Of a DNA stretch of 61,161 bases, positions 41,984 to 51,833 are shown in pieces. Numbering within the stretch: position 1 is the first letter of the stretch; each line of letters starts with the position of its first letter. The notes under the pieces were generated by a model that saw nothing but the letters and a program-made list of their open reading frames with translations, searched no databases and was not told where the DNA came from. The stretch comes from an uncultured Clostridia bacterium (GTDB taxonomy: Bacteria > Bacillota > Clostridia > Oscillospirales > Ruminococcaceae): NCBI GenBank assembly GCA_944385925.1, contig CALWZE010000079.1:1-61161 (forward strand), given 5' to 3'. The position numbers and the translations under genes are program-made.

Positions 41984-43263
41984 TTTTTATCATCCTCAAA
42001 TCGGATAAGCACGCTGCGGGCGTGCGCTTCAAGGCCTTCACGGCGCGCGACGCAGGCAATGCTCTCCTTTGCATTCTCAAGCGAAGCTTTTGTGTAATAG
42101 CAGTACTGCGTTTTTTTGACAAAATCATCTACCGACAGCGGGCTGGAAAAACGTGCCGTCCCGCCTGTCGGCAGGGTGTGGTTTGGGCCTGCAAAATAGT
42201 CTCCAACCGCTTCGGGGCACCAGCGTCCGAGAAACACGCTGCCTGCATGGCGAACGCTGTCCAGCCAGGAGAACGGGTCCTCAACACAAAGCTCCAGGTG
42301 CTCAGGCGCAAGCTCATTTGCGACCTCAACCGCCTGCGCAAGGTTTTCCGCTACAATAATCTTGCCGTTGTCTTCAATGGAGGCGCGTGCAATCTCCTCG
42401 CGGGGCAAAAGTTTGAGCTGGCGCTCGAGTTCCTGCGCAGTCTGCTCGGCAAGCGCCGGACTGTCAGTCACCAGCACCGCGCTTGCCAGGCGGTCATGCT
42501 CCGCCTGTGAGAGCAGGTCGGCTGCGACGTTTGCGGGGTCGCTTTGTCCGTCCGCAACGATCAGGATCTCACTTGGACCGGCAATCATATCAATGGCGAC
42601 CGTGCCGAAAACCTGTTTTTTCGCTTCGGCAACAAAAGCGTTTCCCGGTCCGACGATCTTGTCCACGCGCGGCACAGATTCCGTGCCATAGGCAAGCGCC
42701 GCGACTGCCTGCGCGCCGCCCATCTTGTAGATTTCCGCGACGCCCGCAATTTTGGCGGCTGCAAGAATCGCCGGATTGACCTTGCCCTCTTTGTCCGGCG
42801 GCGTGGCAATAGCCACAGCCTTGCACCCCGCGATAACGGCCGGAATGCTGTCCATATGCACGGTGGAGGGATGAGCCGCCGTACCGCCCGGCACATACAG
42901 CCCTACCCGGTCGATCGGCGTGACCTTTTGTCCAAGCAGTACACCGTCCGGACCGGTCATCGCAAAGCCGGGACGCACCTGATTTTTATGAAACGCGCGG
43001 ATATTTTCCGCAGCTTTGCGCAACGTGTCGATCAGCTGCGGTTCCAGCTTCTCAAAAGCCTGCTCGATCTCCGCTTCGCTGACCCGCAGATTGTCCAGTT
43101 TGGCGTCGTCAAATTTTTCGCAGTATCGAAAAAGCGCCGCGTCACCATTTTCACGCACATCCGAAATGATCTCGGAAACCGTCTTTTCAACATTCACCTT
43201 CGGCACGACCCGCGCAAAAATTTCTCCTGCGGGCGTTTCGCCGTATTTCATGATCTTTATCAT
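41980..43263 (-). CDS. hisD: Histidinol dehydrogenase
   Basis: A 427-residue enzyme, the usual length, catalysing the last two oxidation steps. Motifs: GLYVPGGTAAHPSTV, KMGGAQAVAALAYGTESVP, IDMIAGPSEILI, SQAEHD and the zinc/His region in AGPNHTLPTGG. ATG 43263 overlaps the hisG stop (TAATG). Confidence 0.96.
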   Translation of the reverse strand: MIKIMKYGETPAGEIFARVVPKVNVEKTVSEIISDVRENGDAALFRYCEKFDDAKLDNLRVSEAEIEQAFEKLEPQLIDTLRKAAENIRAFHKNQVRPGFAMTGPDGVLLGQKVTPIDRVGLYVPGGTAAHPSTVHMDSIPAVIAGCKAVAIATPPDKEGKVNPAILAAAKIAGVAEIYKMGGAQAVAALAYGTESVPRVDKIVGPGNAFVAEAKKQVFGTVAIDMIAGPSEILIVADGQSDPANVAADLLSQAEHDRLASAVLVTDSPALAEQTAQELERQLKLLPREEIARASIEDNGKIIVAENLAQAVEVANELAPEHLELCVEDPFSWLDSVRHAGSVFLGRWCPEAVGDYFAGPNHTLPTGGTARFSSPLSVDDFVKKTQYCYYTKASLENAKESIACVARREGLEAHARSVLIRFEDDKK

Positions 43264-43883
43264 TACTGCACCTGCTCTTTGAGGCCGCCGCAAACGGTCT
43301 CGATCTCCTTTGCCTTGAATTTGTAGCTGGATTTATTTGCAATCAGCCGCGCGCTGAGCGGGATAAACCGCTCGATCGGCGCGAGGTCGTTTTCCCGCAA
43401 CGTTGCGCCTGTCTCCACAATATCGACAATTACATCGGATAAACCAAGCAGAGGCGCCAGTTCGATTGAGCCATTGAGCTTGATTATATCTATCTCTCTG
43501 CCCAGCTGTGCATAGTGCGCGCGGGCAATGTTCACAAACTTGGTCGCGACCCGCAGCGTGCGGCTGGTGTCATCACGAAAATCTTTTTTGGCCGCAACAC
43601 ACATTTCACATTTTCCAAGCTTTAAATCCAGCAGCTCATAAACATCCGGGCCGTATTCCAGAAGAATATCTTTTCCGGCAACACCGATGTCCGCCGCCCC
43701 GCGCTCAACATAAATCGCAACATCGCTTGGTTTAACCCAGAAATAACTGACCCCTTTCTCCTCATTGGTAAACACCAGTTTTCGGTTCGGCTCTCGAATA
43801 CTGGGGCAGTCAAATCCGGCACGTTCAAAAAGATCGTAAACCTTTTCACCGAGTCTTCCCTTTGGTAAAGCCACGTTCAGCAT
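43263..43883 (-). CDS. hisG: ATP phosphoribosyltransferase, short form catalytic subunit
   Basis: A 206-residue short HisG, which needs HisZ for activity and feedback control. Typical are ALPKGRLGEKV, GVAGKDILLE and the PRPP loop in IVETGATLRENDL. It overlaps hisZ by 7 bases. Confidence 0.96.
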   Translation of the reverse strand: MLNVALPKGRLGEKVYDLFERAGFDCPSIREPNRKLVFTNEEKGVSYFWVKPSDVAIYVERGAADIGVAGKDILLEYGPDVYELLDLKLGKCEMCVAAKKDFRDDTSRTLRVATKFVNIARAHYAQLGREIDIIKLNGSIELAPLLGLSDVIVDIVETGATLRENDLAPIERFIPLSARLIANKSSYKFKAKEIETVCGGLKEQVQ

Positions 43884-44977
43884 GATCTTCCCCCCTCTTG
43901 CAACCGGACGACTCTGCGAAACCGCATATCTCTGGGCGTTTCGCTGCGTGCAATCACCTGTTCGCCTGCATTTGAAAGCTCCGCTGCTTTTTGAAAAACT
44001 TCAAAAGGGTCATCCTGCGGCCGGTATAACAGCAGAACGTCTGCATCAAAACTCTCGGCCGGAACCCGCAGCCGCTCGAGCACATCCAGATAAACCGCAA
44101 AACCGACGCCGCCCGCCTGTTTTCCCATTCTGCGCAGCAGTTTGTCGTATCTTCCCCCCGACAAAACTGTTTCAGGTACGCCCCGCAGATATCCTTTAAA
44201 GACGATGCCGCTGTAATACCGCATATCGCTCAGGATGGAAAAATCAAGACGAAGATTCTGTTCATGGCCGAGCCTTGAAAGCGCGCAAATCGTTTTTTGA
44301 AGTTCGCTGTATATTTCCCCGGCGTCTGTCTTTGCGCATATCTGCTTTAAAATGTCCAGCCCCTCCTGCGCCGTTTCTCCGCCAAGAGAAGCAAGGGTGC
44401 AAAAAGGCTCGGGGTCTGTCCCGATCTGTGCGCAACGCTCTCTTAATTCATGCAGATTCTTCTGCCCGATCAGGGAATACACCTCGCCGCGCTGCTGGGA
44501 AGTCAATCCGGCCTTGTCTGCCATTGCATCCGCAATGCCGACATGCGCAAGATCCAGAATATAGTCGCATCCGGTGCATCGCAGGCTTTCCAACGCCAGC
44601 ATCACCACTTCACAAACGCAATACTCGTCTATTTCTCCGATACACTCAAGACCTGCCTGCATTATTTCCTGAAAATCGTGTGTCCGCGGCGATATGCGAT
44701 AAACATTTTCATCGTAGCAGAACTTCTGCACACCGTCGTCCTTGCAGTTTTTTATGATGGACAGGGTGACGTCCGGCTTAAGCGCGAGCAGATGCCCGTT
44801 TGTATCGGTAAAGGTGATAACCCCGTTCGAAATCAGCACATCCTTGTTTCGCGCATAGAGGTCGTATTCCTCAAACCTGCTCATCTTAAATCTGCTGTAG
44901 CCGAAAGACAGATATTTTTCCCGCAGCTGCAGCGCCAGTTTTTCTTCTTCGCTTAAAATTTTTTCGCTAATCTCCAT
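43877..44977 (-). CDS. hisZ: ATP phosphoribosyltransferase regulatory subunit
   Basis: A 366-residue catalytically inactive histidyl-tRNA-synthetase relative. Motif-2-like FCYDENVYRISPRTHDFQE and YYSGIVFKGYLRGVPETVLSGGRYDKLL are visible. ATG 44977 has AAGGAG ~10 bases upstream; the longer frame to 45016 overlaps the regulator gene and is not family-like. Confidence 0.94.
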   Translation of the reverse strand: MEISEKILSEEEKLALQLREKYLSFGYSRFKMSRFEEYDLYARNKDVLISNGVITFTDTNGHLLALKPDVTLSIIKNCKDDGVQKFCYDENVYRISPRTHDFQEIMQAGLECIGEIDEYCVCEVVMLALESLRCTGCDYILDLAHVGIADAMADKAGLTSQQRGEVYSLIGQKNLHELRERCAQIGTDPEPFCTLASLGGETAQEGLDILKQICAKTDAGEIYSELQKTICALSRLGHEQNLRLDFSILSDMRYYSGIVFKGYLRGVPETVLSGGRYDKLLRRMGKQAGGVGFAVYLDVLERLRVPAESFDADVLLLYRPQDDPFEVFQKAAELSNAGEQVIARSETPRDMRFRRVVRLQEGGRSC

Positions 44978-44984
44978 CTCCGGA

Positions 44985-45281
44985 TTATTTCTCCTTATTT
45001 CCGTCCATCCGCTCAATTATCTCCCGATATCCCCCCGCACCATAAACCAGGCACTTATTCACCCGGCAGATCGTGGCGGAACTTGCACCGGTCAGAGAAG
45101 ACACCTCACTGTAATTCCTGCCGCGGGAAAGCTGCCGTGCCACATCCAACCGCTGCGCAATATCCTGCACTTCACGCACAGTACAAACATCTTCAAAAAA
45201 GCGATAGCATTCTTCCCGGTTCCGCAGACTCAAAATTGCATCAAAAAGCGCGTCGACCTGCGGTTTTCTGATTCCGTTCAT
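44985..45281 (-). CDS. YerC/YecD-type TrpR-family regulator of the his operon
   Basis: A 98-residue DNA-binding protein with the Trp-repressor fold: LFDAILSLRNREECYRFFEDVCT, then VQDIAQRLDVARQL and the recognition helix region SSLTGASSATICRVNK. In Firmicutes this family (also called HisR) represses histidine genes. It is the first gene of the his operon, directly downstream of a palindromic operator, so feedback repression by histidine is likely. Confidence 0.92.
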   Translation of the reverse strand: MNGIRKPQVDALFDAILSLRNREECYRFFEDVCTVREVQDIAQRLDVARQLSRGRNYSEVSSLTGASSATICRVNKCLVYGAGGYREIIERMDGNKEK

Positions 45282-45314
45282 CTATAACCCGCCTTCCCTC
45301 AATTTCACTTTATC

Positions 45315-45343
45315 ATGTTATCACGATAGAGTGATAAAGTCAA
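45315..45343 (-). promoter_or_regulatory. Promoter and operator of the his operon
   Basis: On the minus strand TTGACT (45338-45343), 17 bases, TAACAT (45315-45320). A perfect palindrome, TTATCAC (45318-45324) and GTGATAA (45331-45337) with a 6-base spacer, fills the region between -35 and -10. It is probably the site of the YerC-type repressor encoded by the first gene. Confidence 0.8.
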
Positions 45344-45872
45344 CAGAAATCTCTCTTTAATACATCGTCACGAGGATTTCTAACGCCGCCAATTCATTTA
45401 CCCTCTGCGGCTGCCGCATTTGGGCATTACCTGTCTCGCCCAAAGATTGAAAAGCCGTTATTTCCGCTTAGGCAAAACAGCCTTTTGCATCCTCACGTTT
45501 GTTTTCCATCCGCGCCCCATCTCCTTTCACGGCTTTTAAAATCAAAATAAACCTGAGCATTCGGAAGCAAAGCCAAACCATGACCTTCTCTTCCCAAGGA
45601 CCATCTTAGTAAGTACTTTTTATGCCTACCTCCCAACCGCATTTCAGGATCATAGCCGGCGCTGCAATCCCATAAATCAGCTTTTACAGCAGTTACAGCT
45701 CCCATCTTCGTTGGTTGAGCCTTATTGAAACCTTTTCACAAAAGGCAGCAGGTATTCCGTCACTTGCATCTCGTTTCTCTCGCCTATTAACGCGCAATTG
45801 TTCATAAAAAACATCTTTCTGTACCCAAAGCTTAAGCATTCATCCCGTCAGGCTTGAGAATTGCAGCTGATT
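45344..45872. other. Gap between his operon and tetR
   Basis: About 530 bases. A 70-codon minus ORF at 45493-45705 lacks a ribosome site and family likeness. I see no RNA gene or repeat. Confidence 0.5.
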
Positions 45873-45902
45873 GAAAAATAAAAAAGGCCCGGAGGCCTTT
45901 TT
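45873..45902 (-). terminator. Terminator of tetR
   Basis: Perfect nine-base arms AAAAAGGCC (45881-45889) and GGCCTTTTT (45894-45902); on the minus strand a T run follows. The right arm overlaps the stop codon of the TetR gene. Confidence 0.88.
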
Positions 45903-46551
45903 ATCTTTTCCCTTCAAATTCCTGTTGTAATTCTTTGCTCTTTTGCAAAGAGAGCTCAGACAAACGCTTAATTTCCTGTTTGGGAACATAAAGCAGCTTG
46001 AAAAACAACTCCACAAATGTATCACAGAAAGCGTCATTCGAGCGGGTCCACACGCCTTCATGTTTGGACTGAATCAATGAAGAAAGCGCCGAAACGTATA
46101 CATAACCATTTACGCGCAGTTCTTCCGGGGGCAGATCAAGTTCCTGCGAAGCGTTGACCGATTCGAACAGCCGCTCAAACACCTCATAAATCGGTTTGCT
46201 GAAGACACCTTCATCCGCAAGATCCGCGCAAAACCGAACGTATTTCGCCTGCGCCAGAAAAGCGCCGAGCCACAGTCTGATATAAACCGCTGCGGCTTCA
46301 CAGCTTTGCTGTTTTTCCTGTGGAATCCGATCCTTAATTGAACGGTCGATTTCCACAAGGGTTAATTGTAAAATATCCGACGCCAATTCCTCTTTGCCTG
46401 CAAAATGATAATTCACTCTGCTTTGGGACAGGCCGGATGCAGCGCAGATTTCCCGAATTGTCGTGCTTTTATAACCCTTCTCTGCAAATAATCTCGCTGC
46501 AGTTTTGGTAATTTTTTCCTTGGTCAATTCGCTTTTTTTATATGTCGCCAT
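45901..46551 (-). CDS. TetR/AcrR family transcriptional regulator
   Basis: A 216-residue regulator. Residues ~8-55 form the TetR helix-turn-helix (ITKTAARLFAEKGYKSTTIREICAASG, SRVNYHFAGKEEL). The C-terminal ligand domain has no recognised subtype. ATG 46551 has GGAGG 6 bases upstream. It follows the terminator of the molybdopterin operon. Its targets cannot be told from the sequence. Confidence 0.88.
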   Translation of the reverse strand: MATYKKSELTKEKITKTAARLFAEKGYKSTTIREICAASGLSQSRVNYHFAGKEELASDILQLTLVEIDRSIKDRIPQEKQQSCEAAAVYIRLWLGAFLAQAKYVRFCADLADEGVFSKPIYEVFERLFESVNASQELDLPPEELRVNGYVYVSALSSLIQSKHEGVWTRSNDAFCDTFVELFFKLLYVPKQEIKRLSELSLQKSKELQQEFEGKR

Positions 46552-46594
46552 AATTACCTCCTGCTTTGAGATCATTATACACAATTGAGCCGTT

Positions 46595-46627
46595 AAGAAA
46601 AAGAGCGGCGGAAAATATTCCGCCGCT
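46595..46627 (-). terminator. Terminator of the O-demethylase/molybdopterin operon
   Basis: Perfect ten-base arms (46604-46613 and 46618-46627), AATA loop, then CTTTTTCTT on the minus strand, 13 bases after the stop of the MOSC-MogA gene. Confidence 0.9.
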
Positions 46628-46639
46628 TAGCCAAAATTA

Positions 46640-47569
46640 TCAATCCTTACGCGCGCATTCATATGCTTCGCCGCGCAGTGTCTCGATTGCATGCGGCAGC
46701 GCGCCGCGGATTGCCGCAATACACTCCCTGACTGCTTTCGGGCTGCCGGGTAAATTAATGATCAGGGTTCGGTTGCGAATTCCCGCCGCGGCTCTGCTGA
46801 GCATGGCCTTATCCGTATACTGCATGCTGTTCGCCCGCATTGCTTCCGGTATTCCGGGCACCTCCCGCTCAATAATGTCTTTTGTCGCTTCCGGCGTGAC
46901 ATCCCGCGGAGCGAGACCGGTACCTCCGGATGTCAAAATCAAGTCGGCCTTTCGGTTATCCGCAATTTCGCGCATTAAATCCGCCAGGCTGTCCCGATCA
47001 TCCGGCAATATGCTCATACCGACCGTTTGCGCAATGCCCTCCATTTCCTCGCGGATTGCAGGGCCGGACAAATCTTCCCGTTCGCCTTTTGCGCCTTTGT
47101 CGCTCGCAACAATGATCCATACTGTCGCCGGGCGGGACAATATGGTAAGCTCGTCCCCCGCCCCGGCCTCTCCTTCCTCCAGAATCTTCACGAAGATCCC
47201 TTCGGTTGGCATAATGCATTTGCCGACCTGTTTGTAAATCTGGCAGTGCTGATGACATTCTTTGCCTATCTGGGTAACCTCGGCGATTGCAGTTCCCATG
47301 CGCAGTTTTGTGCCGACCGGCAGCGTGTGCAGCTCTATGCCCTCGGTTGTTATATTTTCCGCAAACTTGCCTGGTGTCAGTCCATTTACACCAAGCGCAG
47401 TCATCTTGTCAATGCTCTCCTGCGCAAGCAAACTGACCTGACGATGCCAGTTTCCGGCATGAGCGTCCCCAACTATGCCATGATCAGGTACAAACCGCAC
47501 CTTGCCCTCAACAGGGTGTTTAAAGGTGCCTTTTTTCTCGCTTATGTTAACCGCAATTATTTTTGCCAT
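46640..47569 (-). CDS. MOSC domain fused to MogA/MoaB-type molybdopterin adenylyltransferase
   Basis: A 309-residue two-domain protein. Residues ~1-143: MOSC fold (GDAHAGNWHRQVSLLAQESID, GKFAENITTEGIEL, QIGKECHQHCQIYK), linked to sulfur or Moco handling. Residues ~148-309: MogA/MoaB fold (VASDKGAKGEREDLSGPAI, LILTSGGTGLAPRDVTPEA, NLPGSPKAVRECI), which adenylylates molybdopterin before metal insertion. This fusion is common in Clostridia. It is the last gene of the long minus-strand operon, 4 bases after moaA. Confidence 0.9.
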   Translation of the reverse strand: MAKIIAVNISEKKGTFKHPVEGKVRFVPDHGIVGDAHAGNWHRQVSLLAQESIDKMTALGVNGLTPGKFAENITTEGIELHTLPVGTKLRMGTAIAEVTQIGKECHQHCQIYKQVGKCIMPTEGIFVKILEEGEAGAGDELTILSRPATVWIIVASDKGAKGEREDLSGPAIREEMEGIAQTVGMSILPDDRDSLADLMREIADNRKADLILTSGGTGLAPRDVTPEATKDIIEREVPGIPEAMRANSMQYTDKAMLSRAAAGIRNRTLIINLPGSPKAVRECIAAIRGALPHAIETLRGEAYECARKD

Positions 47570-47573
47570 CGCT

Positions 47574-48524
47574 TTATCCTCCGATCCTGCTCATGTTCCG
47601 CAGGGTTTTCCAATTCTCCTCAAAATGATGCCCGGCGGGCTTATTGAGGATCGCGGTACGAATCACCTGCTCAAGCGCGTCCATTCCTTGCTCCAGTGCA
47701 GGCAGCAGGGACACCTCTCCATTATCTCCCAGACAGGGACGCAGCATCCCGTCCGACATAATCCGAATCCGGTTGCAGTCCGCGCAGAATTTGTGACTCA
47801 CCGCACTTATGAATCCAACCCGCCCCTTATATCCATCCACCTGATAATCGGTCGAGGGCTGACCAATATAGGAAGGGCTGACCGGATGAAGCCAGGGGCG
47901 CGCATCAATCAGTTCGGCGGACGGTACCCTTTTTGAAGGGTCCTCGCCCAGTTTTCCCAAGGGCATCAGTTCAATGAACCGCACCTCTATTGGCCGTTCA
48001 CGGGTCAGTTCAATGAAGTCGTCGATCTCATCGTCGTTCACCCCGCGCACAACAACCGCGTTCAGCTTGACCGGCAAAAGTCCGCATTCAATCGACTGGT
48101 CGATTGCCTGCATCACCCGCCGCAATTCTCCTCCTCCGGTCAGACGCGCAAACTTGTCCGGATTCAGCGAGTCTACGCTGATGTTCATGCGGGTAAGGCC
48201 CGCCTTTTTCAGCGCCGGCGCACGACCATCCAGCTGTTGTGCGTTGGTCGTCAGCGCTATCTCTTCAATGCCCTCAATTGCGGCGCATTCAGCGACGATC
48301 TGCACGATGTCCCGCCGCAGCAGAGGTTCTCCGCCAGTCAAGCGCAGTTTATTGATCCCAAGCGATGCGCATGCGCGAACAATTTTGACGAACTGATCCG
48401 CAGTCAACTCACGTTTTTTGGGGCAGAGACCTTCGTCGGCGCGGCAATAAGCGCATTTCAGCGTACAGCGTTCGGTCAACGAAAGGCGCAGATAACGAAT
48501 ATTTCTCCCATATCCATCAATCAT
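47574..48524 (-). CDS. moaA: GTP 3',8-cyclase (molybdopterin synthesis)
   Basis: A 316-residue radical SAM enzyme that makes 3',8-cyclo-GTP, the first step of molybdopterin synthesis. The N-terminal cluster is CTLKCAYC (residues ~22-29), followed by [11 protein letters not shown]. The second cluster is [23 protein letters not shown] 48524 has GAGGTG just upstream and overlaps the moaC stop by 8 bases. Confidence 0.94.
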   Translation of the reverse strand: MIDGYGRNIRYLRLSLTERCTLKCAYCRADEGLCPKKRELTADQFVKIVRACASLGINKLRLTGGEPLLRRDIVQIVAECAAIEGIEEIALTTNAQQLDGRAPALKKAGLTRMNISVDSLNPDKFARLTGGGELRRVMQAIDQSIECGLLPVKLNAVVVRGVNDDEIDDFIELTRERPIEVRFIELMPLGKLGEDPSKRVPSAELIDARPWLHPVSPSYIGQPSTDYQVDGYKGRVGFISAVSHKFCADCNRIRIMSDGMLRPCLGDNGEVSLLPALEQGMDALEQVIRTAILNKPAGHHFEENWKTLRNMSRIGG

Positions 48525-49263
48525 TACACACCTCAACATGCATTCCGGCCGCCAATTCGCCGCCTTGAATCATTTTTACCCAGGCCCAGCCAATTTCCGG
48601 CCCACCGCCGGTTTTAGCAATCTCAAGAACCGCCTCGCCAATACGCAGCCGTGCGCCGGTTCCTGCCGGAATCGAGGAGAGCTTAAGAATTACCGATGGC
48701 TTTACCGATTCGCCTAGAGGCTGCCTCGCTTGCGCGCTCATCAGTAATATCCCCTCGCCGCCTTCCAGCTTTACTTGCAGCACTTCCCCGCCGTGCAGCC
48801 GGTCGAATTCACCGGACTTACCGCCCGCTTTATGCAAAAGGCGAACTGCGCTGATTGTCATCGCCCTGTCCACCGCTTTACACATATCATATATGGTCAG
48901 CGCTCCGACCGAAGCGGCGCACAGCGCCTCCATCTCCACTCCGGTGCCATATGCGCAGCGGACAGTGCAGCGTATCTCAACTTTATCTGCGCCATCCGGC
49001 TCTATCTGCACCTCGACGCCGCTGATCGGAATCGGGTGACACAAGGGGATTAGTTCGTGCGTCCGCTTCGCCGCCATGATCGCGGCAATGCGCGCCGTGC
49101 CGAACACATCCCCTTTTTTCATGTTTCCGCGCAGAATCGTTTGCAGCGTCTGCGGCTGCATGAAAACCTCTGCCAGTGCTGTAGCGGTTCGCTCTGTGAT
49201 TGGCTTTGCGCCGATATTGACCATGTGCGCTTCGCCATTTTGATTGATATGTGTCAGTTCCAT
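48517..49263 (-). CDS. moaC: Cyclic pyranopterin monophosphate synthase (MoaC) with a MOSC-like C-terminal extension
   Basis: A 248-residue protein; MoaC alone is ~160. Residues ~1-155 are MoaC, second step of molybdopterin synthesis, with [39 protein letters not shown] and the catalytic Lys/Asp/His environment. The last ~85 residues ([15 protein letters not shown] is characteristic) look like a shortened MOSC barrel; compare LRMGTAIAEVTQIGKE in the MOSC-MogA protein of the same operon. ATG 49263 is chosen from AAAGGT 8 bases upstream. Confidence 0.88.
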   Translation of the reverse strand: MELTHINQNGEAHMVNIGAKPITERTATALAEVFMQPQTLQTILRGNMKKGDVFGTARIAAIMAAKRTHELIPLCHPIPISGVEVQIEPDGADKVEIRCTVRCAYGTGVEMEALCAASVGALTIYDMCKAVDRAMTISAVRLLHKAGGKSGEFDRLHGGEVLQVKLEGGEGILLMSAQARQPLGESVKPSVILKLSSIPAGTGARLRIGEAVLEIAKTGGGPEIGWAWVKMIQGGELAAGMHVEVCND

Positions 49264-49274
49264 TGCTTCTACCT

Positions 49275-50012
49275 TTATGCCCGTGCCGGCGCTGCATCGC
49301 ACGCTCCTGTGTGCGGCTGCGTACAGCGTTCATTTATGTGCAGATCGATCAGCGTAAAGCGGCATCGTAATCCGTCATATTTCAGCATTTTCCCATAAAG
49401 CGGTCTTCCGATTCCCAGCAATATCTTTACGCATTCAATTGCTTCCAGGGAACCAATCACGCCGGCCGCTGCACCGAGCACCGGACTCTCCCGCTCCTTC
49501 AATTTTACCGGCGGCATCACGCATTCAAGGCAGGGGCTCGCGCTGTCGATCGCCATGGCAAATCCGCCGAATCCCGCAACGCCCCCCTCAACAAGAGGAA
49601 GCCCCGCGCGCATGGCATACGCATTCACTGCAAGACGTGCCTCAATCGTATCCACGCAGTCAACGATTACCTGCGGACGCCCGATAAGTCTCGCTGCTTC
49701 CTGCGCGGTGATTCGTTCCGCGACGGGTTCAAAAACGAGGTCCGGATAATCCGCGCCCAGCCGCGCACAGGCCGCATGGGCTTTGCTTTTGCCCAAAGCG
49801 CCCGCGCCATACAGAAACTGACGGTTAAGATCAGCCTCATTGACCGCCTCGCTGTCAACCACACGAATATGCCCGACTCCCGCACAGGCAAGATAGGTCA
49901 ACGCAGGGCTGCCAATCCCGCCGGCCCCAATCACGGTAACCGAAGCTTCTGCCAGTCTTTGCTGTCCCTGTTCGCCAATCTGCGGCATCTGAATCTGTCT
50001 GTCAAATCTCAT
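49275..50012 (-). CDS. MoeB/ThiF family adenylyltransferase
   Basis: A 245-residue E1-like enzyme that normally adenylates the C-terminus of MoaD or ThiS before sulfur transfer. Motifs: [12 protein letters not shown], the ADLNRQFLY arginine motif, DCVDTIEAR, and one CxxC in [10 protein letters not shown]; the second zinc CxxC of MoeB is not evident. No MoaD or MoaE gene occurs in the window. ATG 50012 has GGGAG 7 bases upstream. Confidence 0.87.
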   Translation of the reverse strand: MRFDRQIQMPQIGEQGQQRLAEASVTVIGAGGIGSPALTYLACAGVGHIRVVDSEAVNEADLNRQFLYGAGALGKSKAHAACARLGADYPDLVFEPVAERITAQEAARLIGRPQVIVDCVDTIEARLAVNAYAMRAGLPLVEGGVAGFGGFAMAIDSASPCLECVMPPVKLKERESPVLGAAAGVIGSLEAIECVKILLGIGRPLYGKMLKYDGLRCRFTLIDLHINERCTQPHTGACDAAPARA

Positions 50013-50069
50013 ATGATTACTCCCTTCCGCCTGTACGCCTTGCATTGTGCGCGCCAGACATTTGGGCAT

Positions 50070-51833
50070 TTAGAAATCCAACTGATGGATAAACATATTC
50101 TGGAAGTTTGGATGGGTGGCGAGTTCAAGAAAGCGTGTTTCCCCCGCAATTTTCGCACAGCGTTCCAACTGAGTTTCACTAAGCGAAACCAGCTTTGCGC
50201 CTTCACCCGCTGCGTTACCCACAGCAGTAATTTTTCCGTTCAACTCAGGCGGCAGCAATCCAATTATGCAGGCGTTATCCGGATCAATATAGCTGCCAAA
50301 TGCGCCCGCAAGCAACACCTGACGAATGCCGTCCACCTGCACGCCCATCGTGTCGCACATCAGCCTTACGCCGGCGCTGATCGCGCCTTTAGCAAGCTGT
50401 ATCTCACGGATATCCTTCTGTGTAATGCAAATCGGCGTACTATTTGCAGAATCAGACGGATCGGTCAGCAAAAATGCCTTGCCTCCCTCAAACTCGATGA
50501 ATCTGCCAGCAAGCGATTCGGGCATTTTTTTCGCAAATCGCCCATTTTTCTGTACTACACCCAGTTTTACCAGACAGGCCACAGCGTCGATCAGCCCGGA
50601 CCCGCAGATGCCTTTGGCAGGCGCTCGGTCGATCGTGCGCACACACAGCCGGTCTCCCTCTATCCATACGCGATCAATAGCGCCGGGAGCCGCGCGCATT
50701 CCGAATCGGATCTTTGCTCCTTCCAACGCCGGACCCGCGGCCGTAGAACAGGCAACCCGTTTTTGTTTATTCCCAAGCACCATTTCTCCATTGGTGCCGA
50801 TATCCACAACCAGCGTCAGATCCTCAATTTGGTCAAAGCCGACCGCTAGCATGACGGCACAGGTGTCCGCGCCGACAAATCCCGCCAGATTGGGCAGCAT
50901 CCACACTTCGGCGTTCGGGTTAACCGAAAGGCCGCTTTGCTGCGCGGTCATACAAAACGCATCGTTTACAGCTGCGTAATACGGCGCGCTGACCAGAGAA
51001 GCCGGCGGGATTGCCGCAAACAGATGGTGCATACAGGTGTTGCCGGCCACTGCTACACGGTAAATCTGCTCTTTGTCGGCGCCGGCAAGGGCTGTTGTCT
51101 TCTCAATCAGCTCGTTCATTGCGCTGCGCACGCAATCGGTCAGCGGCTGCATATTCTCATTCAACGCGTAAAGTGCCCGGGAAACAACATCCGCGCCGTA
51201 TGCCGTTTGAGGATTCAACATGTCTTGGGCTGCAAGCTGTTTGCCGGTTCGAGCATCCAGCAAATAGCAGACAACCGTGGTTGTTCCAATATCAAAAGCT
51301 GCCGTCAATGGCCGCGTCTGTGAACCGCACAGTTCCAAAAGGCGATTTTCACAAAATACCGCCCATGGGTTCCCCTCCGTCTTTTCCAGCAATCCAAAAA
51401 GCTTCCGGGACTCGGAGAGTTTGAAAGGGATCTTCTCTTCCTTTATGCCGAGCTGGGCGGATGCAGAAGCGCAGAAACGGGACCAGTCCGACCGGTTTTC
51501 GCCGAACGAACAGGGCTCCGTATGAACTTTGATCGCGCGAACCGAGGTCTCCGTAAGTTTTCCCCCGAGATTTTCGCCGGCGCAAAGGACTTCCGTTTTG
51601 CCTTGCTGCGGCAGCATAACGGTCATTTTTCCTTCTGCCGCCGTGCGGCAGGCACGCTGGGTGCCGAGAACAGCACCTTCCAGAACTTCGACGACACATT
51701 TTCCACAGGTTCCCTGTCCGCCGCAAGGCGCATCGACCCGCAGCCCCGCGCTTATCGCCGCGTCCAGGAGCGTTTGCCCGTCTTTCGTCTGCACCTGTTT
51801 GCCGGAAGGAAGGAAAGTGACTATACCGCTCAT
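50070..51833 (-). CDS. Corrinoid-protein reductive activator (RACE type, ASKHA domain)
   Basis: A 587-residue protein that, in known acetogen and methylotroph systems, reduces inactive Co(II) corrinoid to Co(I) with ATP. Residues ~1-90 are a 2Fe-2S ferredoxin domain (CGGQGTCGKC plus a later Cys). The rest is the DUF4445/ASKHA ATPase (FDIGTTTVVCYLLD, VVDIGTNGEMVLG, CGSGLIDAVACL, LLAGAFGSYID). It overlaps the second MFS gene by 4 bases. It serves the corrinoid proteins encoded at 56173 and perhaps 58587. Confidence 0.93.
   Translation of the reverse strand: MSGIVTFLPSGKQVQTKDGQTLLDAAISAGLRVDAPCGGQGTCGKCVVEVLEGAVLGTQRACRTAAEGKMTVMLPQQGKTEVLCAGENLGGKLTETSVRAIKVHTEPCSFGENRSDWSRFCASASAQLGIKEEKIPFKLSESRKLFGLLEKTEGNPWAVFCENRLLELCGSQTRPLTAAFDIGTTTVVCYLLDARTGKQLAAQDMLNPQTAYGADVVSRALYALNENMQPLTDCVRSAMNELIEKTTALAGADKEQIYRVAVAGNTCMHHLFAAIPPASLVSAPYYAAVNDAFCMTAQQSGLSVNPNAEVWMLPNLAGFVGADTCAVMLAVGFDQIEDLTLVVDIGTNGEMVLGNKQKRVACSTAAGPALEGAKIRFGMRAAPGAIDRVWIEGDRLCVRTIDRAPAKGICGSGLIDAVACLVKLGVVQKNGRFAKKMPESLAGRFIEFEGGKAFLLTDPSDSANSTPICITQKDIREIQLAKGAISAGVRLMCDTMGVQVDGIRQVLLAGAFGSYIDPDNACIIGLLPPELNGKITAVGNAAGEGAKLVSLSETQLERCAKIAGETRFLELATHPNFQNMFIHQLDF

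Noticed and set aside
45493-45705. A 70-codon minus-strand ORF in the his-tetR gap
   Set aside because: No recognisable ribosome site, domain or conserved pattern.
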